A stretch of 19,919 bases of DNA from Francisellaceae bacterium. GTDB taxonomy: Bacteria; Pseudomonadota; Gammaproteobacteria; Berkiellales; Berkiellaceae. Every line of letters starts with the position of its first letter. The stretch's first letter is position 1. This document shows, one piece after another, positions 15,804 through 19,919 of this stretch. The position numbers and the translations under genes are program-made. Where the stretch lies: the NCBI GenBank assembly GCA_023266415.1, contig JAHFQG010000007.1, forward strand, positions 1-19,919, read 5' to 3'. Below the pieces are notes generated by a model. The model had not been told where the DNA came from and did not search any database. It saw only the letters and a program-made list of their open reading frames with translations.

Positions 15804-16463
15804 ATGAGCACGCCAAACTCTGACGCTGAGTTATTGCAGTCATTACGGTCTTTGATGTTACAGCCCCAACCCGCTACCCACGTGGTCTCTTATATCCGCT
15901 CTATCGAACCGCTTATTCCTGCTATGCAAGATAAAACGGCCCAACAAGACGTGCTGTATTGCCTGGATGTGTGGGATCACCGTTGGCAGTTATCTGATTT
16001 ATCATACTATCTGACATTACCCCAAACACTCCGCACTTACTTTAATCAGTTGGAGTTTTTGTTATCTGGTGGACCAACTAAAGAGATGATCGAAACCCCC
16101 TCCGTTTGGTCTGAATCCGTGAGCATCGGAAGGCTGGGAAAACTTTTGAAAAAACTACGCGCAATAGGGGCCCATTTGGTGCCTCGTCCCCATAAAGAAA
16201 CTTTTCATCAAATTTATGCCCGAGAAATGCTGAATAAAGTGAAAGAAGTACGGAATAATTGGGAAGAAGCTCTGCAAAGTCGCAAAATGAACCCCTACCA
16301 CCCCGAAGACATTGTGAATACACTCACCGCTTTTAGCCAGCATATGAGCCAAGCTTTGTCGTTGGAAAAAGGACTCCACAAACGCGTGGAAGAACAGTTG
16401 GGAAAATTATGGTGCCGGAGGCGAGACTCGAACTCGCACAGTATCTCTACCACTGGATTTTGA
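15804..16463 (+). CDS. Hypothetical protein whose frame runs into antisense tRNA-Leu
   Basis: A 219-residue protein that is not recognised. It starts at an ATG with GGAG 5-6 nt upstream and a possible TATAAT promoter. The sequence is predicted mainly helical, without signal peptide, membrane segment or known motif; there are clustered aromatic and charged residues (e.g. VLYCLDVWDHRWQLSDLSYY and KVKEVRNNWEEAL). The last 18 residues are translated from the opposite strand of the tRNA-Leu gene at 16410-16496, producing the well-known spurious-looking tail CRRRDSNSH. Either the original C-terminus was lost and the frame now ends at the first stop inside the tRNA gene, or the overlap is normal in this lineage. 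Coding is supported by the SD and codon-like composition, not by homology. Confidence 0.6.
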   Translation: MSTPNSDAELLQSLRSLMLQPQPATHVVSYIRSIEPLIPAMQDKTAQQDVLYCLDVWDHRWQLSDLSYYLTLPQTLRTYFNQLEFLLSGGPTKEMIETPSVWSESVSIGRLGKLLKKLRAIGAHLVPRPHKETFHQIYAREMLNKVKEVRNNWEEALQSRKMNPYHPEDIVNTLTAFSQHMSQALSLEKGLHKRVEEQLGKLWCRRRDSNSHSISTTGF

Positions 16464-16496
16464 GTCCAACGCGTCTACCAGTTCCACCACTCCGGC
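16410..16496 (-). tRNA. tRNA-Leu (anticodon CAA)
   Basis: The - strand reads as an 87-nt class II tRNA with encoded CCA. The acceptor arms GCCGGAG / CTCCGGC pair fully; the D-loop has GGTAGACGC; the anticodon stem TTGGA/TCCAG encloses the loop CTCAAAA, giving anticodon CAA (codon UUG); a variable arm follows; and the T-loop is TTCGAGT with stem GCGAG/CTCGC. Its overall pattern closely resembles E. coli leuX. Its 3' half overlaps the end of the convergent gene starting at 15804. Confidence 0.96.
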
Positions 16497-16505
16497 TTGC
16501 CTGCC

Positions 16506-16533
16506 AGTATATCATCAAAAATAGTCTAATCAA
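16506..16533 (-). promoter_or_regulatory. Promoter of tRNA-Leu
   Basis: On the - strand TTGATT (-35, 16528-16533), a 16-nt spacer and TATACT (-10, 16506-16511) lie just before the tRNA, and GC-rich sequence follows the -10 as is usual for stable RNA promoters. Confidence 0.65.
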
Positions 16534-16573
16534 GCCATCAGCCTATCCATGTCTGCGGCTAAAGGCCTGTGGC

Positions 16574-16602
16574 ATGACAGGGCTTTGAAATTGGGATATA
16601 AT
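16574..16602 (+). promoter_or_regulatory. Sigma-70 promoter of yajC-secDF
   Basis: ATGACA (16574-16579, 5 of 6 to consensus), a 17-nt spacer and a perfect TATAAT (16597-16602) lie 30 nt before the yajC start. It implies that this operon is transcribed separately from tgt/queA, which often precede yajC elsewhere and are not here. Confidence 0.78.
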
Positions 16603-16631
16603 GTCAGCAGTTTTTAATAAGGAGTAGTTTC

Positions 16632-16988
16632 GTGAGCAAAATGTTTGGTTTTATCCTGTTTTTATCCTCTTTTTCCGTCTGGGCCGAAGAAGCAATCCCA
16701 GCATCAGCCCCCGCTATGTCTGGGCAACTAATAATGTTAGCCGGCTTTCTTGGTATTTTCTATTTTCTGGTCTGGCGCCCTCAAAGCAAACGCGCTAAAA
16801 CTCATCAACAATTGTTGCAAAATTTAACCGCAGGCGATGAAATTGTGACCACCGGTGGCTTGTTTGGCAAAATCACCACCCTCGAAGATCAGTTCGTTAG
16901 CATCGAAGTGGCCAAAGGCATCGAAGTGAAAGTGCAAAAACATGCTGTGGCACAGACCATGCCCAAAGGGACATTGAAATCTTTATAG
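16632..16988 (+). CDS. yajC: Preprotein translocase accessory subunit YajC
   Basis: A small inner-membrane partner of SecD/SecF in the SecDF-YajC complex. The 118-residue product (E. coli 110) has a hydrophobic N-terminal stretch (1-18) ending in A-E-E that resembles a signal peptide, then the main membrane helix (~31-49) and the hallmark FYFLVWRPQSKRAKTHQQLL. The cytoplasmic part contains LTAGDEIVTTGGLFGKI and the strand VKVQKHAV, both typical. The start is GTG at 16632 with AAGGAG 7 nt upstream. It is the first gene of yajC-secD-secF; a palindromic repeat lies between it and secD. Confidence 0.95.
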   Translation: MSKMFGFILFLSSFSVWAEEAIPASAPAMSGQLIMLAGFLGIFYFLVWRPQSKRAKTHQQLLQNLTAGDEIVTTGGLFGKITTLEDQFVSIEVAKGIEVKVQKHAVAQTMPKGTLKSL

Positions 16989-17000
16989 TTAGGGCCCTGG

Positions 17001-17020
17001 ACCCCAGCACAGGCTGGGGT
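17001..17020. repeat. Short palindromic repeat, CC-type, between yajC and secD
   Basis: ACCCCAGC-acag-GCTGGGGT is a perfect 8-bp stem with a 4-nt loop, flanked by CTGG and GACGG. It is a member of the dispersed family also present at 7205, 7451, 7697, 19759, 19803 and 19837, placed inside an operon where it could affect relative mRNA stability of yajC and secDF. Confidence 0.88.
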
Positions 17021-17085
17021 GACGGCGATTATGCGCTGAGATAATAAACGAAGTACGCCGGCCTTACAATGAAAAGAGGTAATTT

Positions 17086-18741
17086 TTGGCAGCTTTAAAC
17101 ACATTTCCCCGGTGGAAGTACGCCCTTTTAGGAATAACCCTTCTGCTAGGCCTCCTGTATGCCCTCCCCAATCTGTATGGGGAAGATCCAGCCATTCAAA
17201 TAGGCCAAGAAGGCCATGAAACCCTTCCTTCCACCTGGGGCCACACCGTTATCCATACCTTGGCAACCCATTCATTACCCCTAAAATCTCTGGAAGAAAC
17301 ACCCGGAGCATTACTCATCCGATTCAATAGCTTAGATACTCAACTTAAAGCCCAAGATCTGCTGAAAGCAGCGCTCCCCAAAGACGCCATCGTTGCCCTT
17401 AATTTAGCGCCCGCTACACCCAGCTGGTTACAAGCCATTCATGCCAATCCACTCAAACTGGGCCTCGATTTGCGCGGGGGGGTGCATTTTCTTATGGCAG
17501 TCGATTTAAATACCACGCTTCAAAAACGGCTTGAGCTAGATAATGAATCTCAAGCGATGGATGAAGTTCAACTCAAGCGAGATATTGTGGAGCAGACTAT
17601 TGGCATTTTACGCAACCGCATTAATGAATTGGGGGTAGCTGAATCAGTCGTACAACGTCAAGGTCTGAATCACATTGTGGTGGAGTTACCTGGGGTACAA
17701 GATACTGCACGTGCTAAAGAAATTTTGGGCAAAACGGCCACCCTAGAGTTTGTGATGAAAGATGACACCCACGATGTGCGGACTGTTCTTTCTAGTGGGC
17801 ATGTCCCGATGGGCTCACGTTTGGTGTATCACGCCGATGGCCGTCCTGTGCTGGTGAAAAAACGTATTATCCTAAAAGGCAATGCCATTACCAGTGCAGT
17901 AGCGGGGTTTGATAATCGAGATGGCTTACCCACCGTAAATGTTCGAGTGGGGGGAGGGGGCTTGGCAGTGTTTAAAAAAGCCACCCGCGACAATGTGGGC
18001 AAACAAATGGCGGTGATTTATGTGGAAACCAAAATGGAGGGTAATACCCCTAGAGTGATGGAAAAAATCATCTCCTTGGCCACCATCCAATCGGCTTTAG
18101 GCAGTCAATTCCAAATTACGGGGTTAGGGCGGGTAGAAGCGCAAGACTTAGCGTTGTTGATACGTTCTGGCGCGCTACCGGCGTCAGTTTCCATTGTAGA
18201 GGAGCGTACTGTGGGGCCCAGCATGGGGCAAGAAAATATTCGATTGGGTATGTTGTCGATGGCTGTGGGCGTTGGGTGTGTGTTGCTCTTTATGGCTCTG
18301 TATTACGGCATGATGGGCGTGATTGCCGATATCGCCCTCATCATTAACACAATTTTGTTGGTGGCAGTACAAAGTATGATTGGAGCGACCTTAACATTAC
18401 CCGGTATTGCAGGCATTGTGCTCACTATGGGGATGGCGGTTGATGCCAACGTATTGATTTTTGAGCGTATTCGTGAAGAATTGCGTCATGGTATGAGTAT
18501 TCAGGCAAGCATCCACAATGGGTTTGAAAAAGCGTTTTCTACTATTTTGGATTCTAACTTAACCACACTGATTGCGGCCATTATTTTGTTTAGTATTGGG
18601 ATGGGGCCGGTTCGTGGTTTTGCCATTACGTTGAGTTTAGGGCTTATTACCTCGTTGTTTGCCATGGTGACGGGGGCTCGAGCGATGGTGAATTTGTTGT
18701 ATGGCAACCGAACGCTTCATCAATTACCGGTGGGGATGTAA
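17086..18741 (+). CDS. secD: Protein translocase subunit SecD
   Basis: Inner-membrane component that uses the proton-motive force to help complete protein export through SecYEG. At 551 residues it is shorter than E. coli SecD (615), with a compact periplasmic region. Order: membrane helix 1 (~12-29), periplasmic P1 region with LKLGLDLRGGVHFLMAVD (~125-142), VELPGVQDTARAKEILGKTATLEF, the head region around GRPVLVKK, then five membrane helices with the conserved GMAVDANVLIFERIREE (~447-463) proposed to act in proton movement. The start is TTG at 17086, chosen for the GAGG 6-7 nt upstream and for the fit of the following M-A-A-L-N-T-F-P-R-W-K-Y; no in-frame ATG lies nearby. The stop is directly followed by the secF start. 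Confidence 0.96.
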   Translation: MAALNTFPRWKYALLGITLLLGLLYALPNLYGEDPAIQIGQEGHETLPSTWGHTVIHTLATHSLPLKSLEETPGALLIRFNSLDTQLKAQDLLKAALPKDAIVALNLAPATPSWLQAIHANPLKLGLDLRGGVHFLMAVDLNTTLQKRLELDNESQAMDEVQLKRDIVEQTIGILRNRINELGVAESVVQRQGLNHIVVELPGVQDTARAKEILGKTATLEFVMKDDTHDVRTVLSSGHVPMGSRLVYHADGRPVLVKKRIILKGNAITSAVAGFDNRDGLPTVNVRVGGGGLAVFKKATRDNVGKQMAVIYVETKMEGNTPRVMEKIISLATIQSALGSQFQITGLGRVEAQDLALLIRSGALPASVSIVEERTVGPSMGQENIRLGMLSMAVGVGCVLLFMALYYGMMGVIADIALIINTILLVAVQSMIGATLTLPGIAGIVLTMGMAVDANVLIFERIREELRHGMSIQASIHNGFEKAFSTILDSNLTTLIAAIILFSIGMGPVRGFAITLSLGLITSLFAMVTGARAMVNLLYGNRTLHQLPVGM

Positions 18742-19674
18742 ATGGAGTTTTTTCGCACACAAACGCATATTCCGTTTATGGCTTTGAGCCGATACACGGC
18801 TATTTTATCTGGGTTGATGTTTGCGGTATCTATTGGCTTTTTGGTTACCAAAGGGTTGAATTTTGGGCTTGATTTTACCGGGGGGACGCAAGTTGAATTG
18901 CATTACAATACCTCGGTTGAAGTGAGCACGGTTCGAGACATGTTGCAACATGCGGGGTACAAAGACGCCAAAGTCACGCATTATGGATCAACACAAGATA
19001 TTTTGGTGCGTTTTGCGGCGCATCAAAAAACGGATGAGCAGGCTTTATCGAATCATATTCAGAAATTGTTAGTTAACGAACCTAAACATCCGGCAGAGGT
19101 ACGACGAGTAGAGTTTGTGGGGGCGGAAGTGGGGGAGCAGTTGTCACGCCAGGGTTCATTGGCGGTGTTATTGGCCATTTTGGCCAGCATGGGGTACATT
19201 GCGTTGCGATTTGAGTATCGGTTTGCAGTGAGTGCGGCGGTGGCGTTATTGCACGATCCTATTGTTATTTTAGGGGTGTTTTCGGCCTTACACCTTGAGT
19301 TTGATTTGGCCACGTTAGCGGCCATTTTATCGGTGGTGGGATATTCATTAAATGATACGATTGTAGTACTAGATAGGGTACGAGAAAACTTTCGTAAGGT
19401 ACGTCAATCTACACCACGAGAGATTTTGGATTTGTCCATTAATCAGACGCTCTCCCGTACCATCATGACTTCTTTTATGACCTTACTGGTGGTGATAGCT
19501 CTCTTTTTCTTTGGGGGTAGTTCATTGCATGGGTTTTCAACGGCGCTTTTAATTGGTATTTTGATTGGAACGTATTCGTCTATTTATGTGGCGGGGGCTT
19601 TGGCGTTAAAGTTGGGGTTAAGCCGGAAAGATTTACTGCCGAGAGCGAAGACAACCGTGTATGATACACCATAA
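18742..19674 (+). CDS. secF: Protein translocase subunit SecF
   Basis: Partner of SecD in protein export, 310 residues (E. coli 323). Visible: first membrane helix (~17-36), the GLNFGLDFTGGTQVEL motif at the start of the periplasmic domain, the VEFVGAEVGEQL segment, and five C-terminal helices with VVGYSLNDTIVVLDRVRENFR, the SecF counterpart of the SecD intramembrane motif, followed by NQTLSRTIMTSFMT. The ATG comes immediately after the secD TAA and its SD (GGTGGGG) lies inside the secD end, so the two are translated together. Confidence 0.97.
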   Translation: MEFFRTQTHIPFMALSRYTAILSGLMFAVSIGFLVTKGLNFGLDFTGGTQVELHYNTSVEVSTVRDMLQHAGYKDAKVTHYGSTQDILVRFAAHQKTDEQALSNHIQKLLVNEPKHPAEVRRVEFVGAEVGEQLSRQGSLAVLLAILASMGYIALRFEYRFAVSAAVALLHDPIVILGVFSALHLEFDLATLAAILSVVGYSLNDTIVVLDRVRENFRKVRQSTPREILDLSINQTLSRTIMTSFMTLLVVIALFFFGGSSLHGFSTALLIGILIGTYSSIYVAGALALKLGLSRKDLLPRAKTTVYDTP

Positions 19675-19718
19675 GTAACTGTGCACGCCCCATCCTCTCA
19701 TTTTTTATTTGTTACCCT

Positions 19719-19856
19719 CAGCGCCTCATTTGTCACCCCCCCCAGCGCCTCATTGGTCACCCCAGCGTAGGCTGGGGTCCAGAAGACAAATATTCGGACT
19801 GGATGCCAGCCTTCGCTGGCATGACAATGGAGCTGGATGCCAGCCTTCGCTGGAAT
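19719..19856. repeat. Cluster of short palindromic repeats downstream of secF
   Basis: This part of the gene-free tail (19675-19919) holds two direct copies of CAGCGCCTCATT-N-GTCACCCC (from 19719 and 19743), a CC-type palindrome ACCCCAGC-gtag-GCTGGGGT (19759-19778), and two TG-type palindromes in the opposite orientation (19803-19822 perfect, 19837-19856 with one stem mismatch in GGAAT). They may serve as the 3' boundary of the secDF transcript. No supported gene is seen from 19857 to the window end. Confidence 0.88.
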
Positions 19857-19919
19857 CCAATGGGTTTCGTCGTTATCATAATTTTGGTGAGGAGGAAGGT
19901 GATGGGAGTTGTTTAGGGT

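Noticed and set aside
19703..19919. Open - strand frame of 72 codons reaching the window edge
   Set aside because: It mostly translates the palindromic repeats (WIPAKAGIQ, WTPAYAGVT), a common artefact; a real gene end cannot be judged without the sequence beyond the edge. Another - strand frame ending near 19878 is too short to support.

Overview
The window reads as a chromosomal segment of a gammaproteobacterium. Two core blocks have gammaproteobacterial gene order: divergent pepA / lptF-lptG with valS downstream of pepA, and yajC-secD-secF. Three tandem eukaryotic-like protein kinase genes and many short palindromic repeats suggest a host-associated lineage, for example a Legionellales-like intracellular bacterium. 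That placement is inferred from gene content only and no species can be named.

Layout. (1) 1-1714, + strand: the 3' part of a FlaA1/CapD-type nucleotide-sugar dehydratase, then galU 10 nt later; both make precursors for surface polysaccharide. (2) 1730-7025, - strand: an AT-rich island of three paralogous, divergent serine/threonine-type kinases. They keep the HRD, APE, DxYS and RPT motifs but carry D-G-N or D-G-D where DFG is expected, and each has a long helical stretch between the probable beta-3 lysine and the alpha-C glutamate. The first two genes in transcription order share a duplicated upstream region with extended -10 promoters. (3) 7026-7737: no gene; a near-perfect 246-bp tandem duplication built of palindromic elements. 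(4) 7738-12045, - strand: valS and pepA, separated by only 90 nt holding a GC-rich hairpin; holC, which sits between them in E. coli, is absent. (5) 12164-15573, + strand: lptF, lptG and a TviB/WbpO-type UDP-N-acetylhexosamine 6-dehydrogenase, tightly packed like an operon. (6) 15574-16496: a small protein of unknown function whose reading frame runs into the 3' half of an oppositely oriented tRNA-Leu(CAA) gene. (7) 16574-19674, + strand: yajC-secD-secF behind a near-consensus sigma-70 promoter. (8) 19675-19919: palindromic repeats, no confident gene.

Themes. The + strand genes serve the cell envelope: nucleotide-sugar supply (dehydratase, GalU, TviB-like dehydrogenase), LPS export (LptFG) and protein export (SecDF-YajC). 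The kinase island is the accessory part and the best candidate for something undescribed: an atypical bacterial kinase subfamily that has expanded by tandem duplication and may act on host proteins. The second notable layer is a dispersed palindrome family whose copies show paired, compensatory stem changes.
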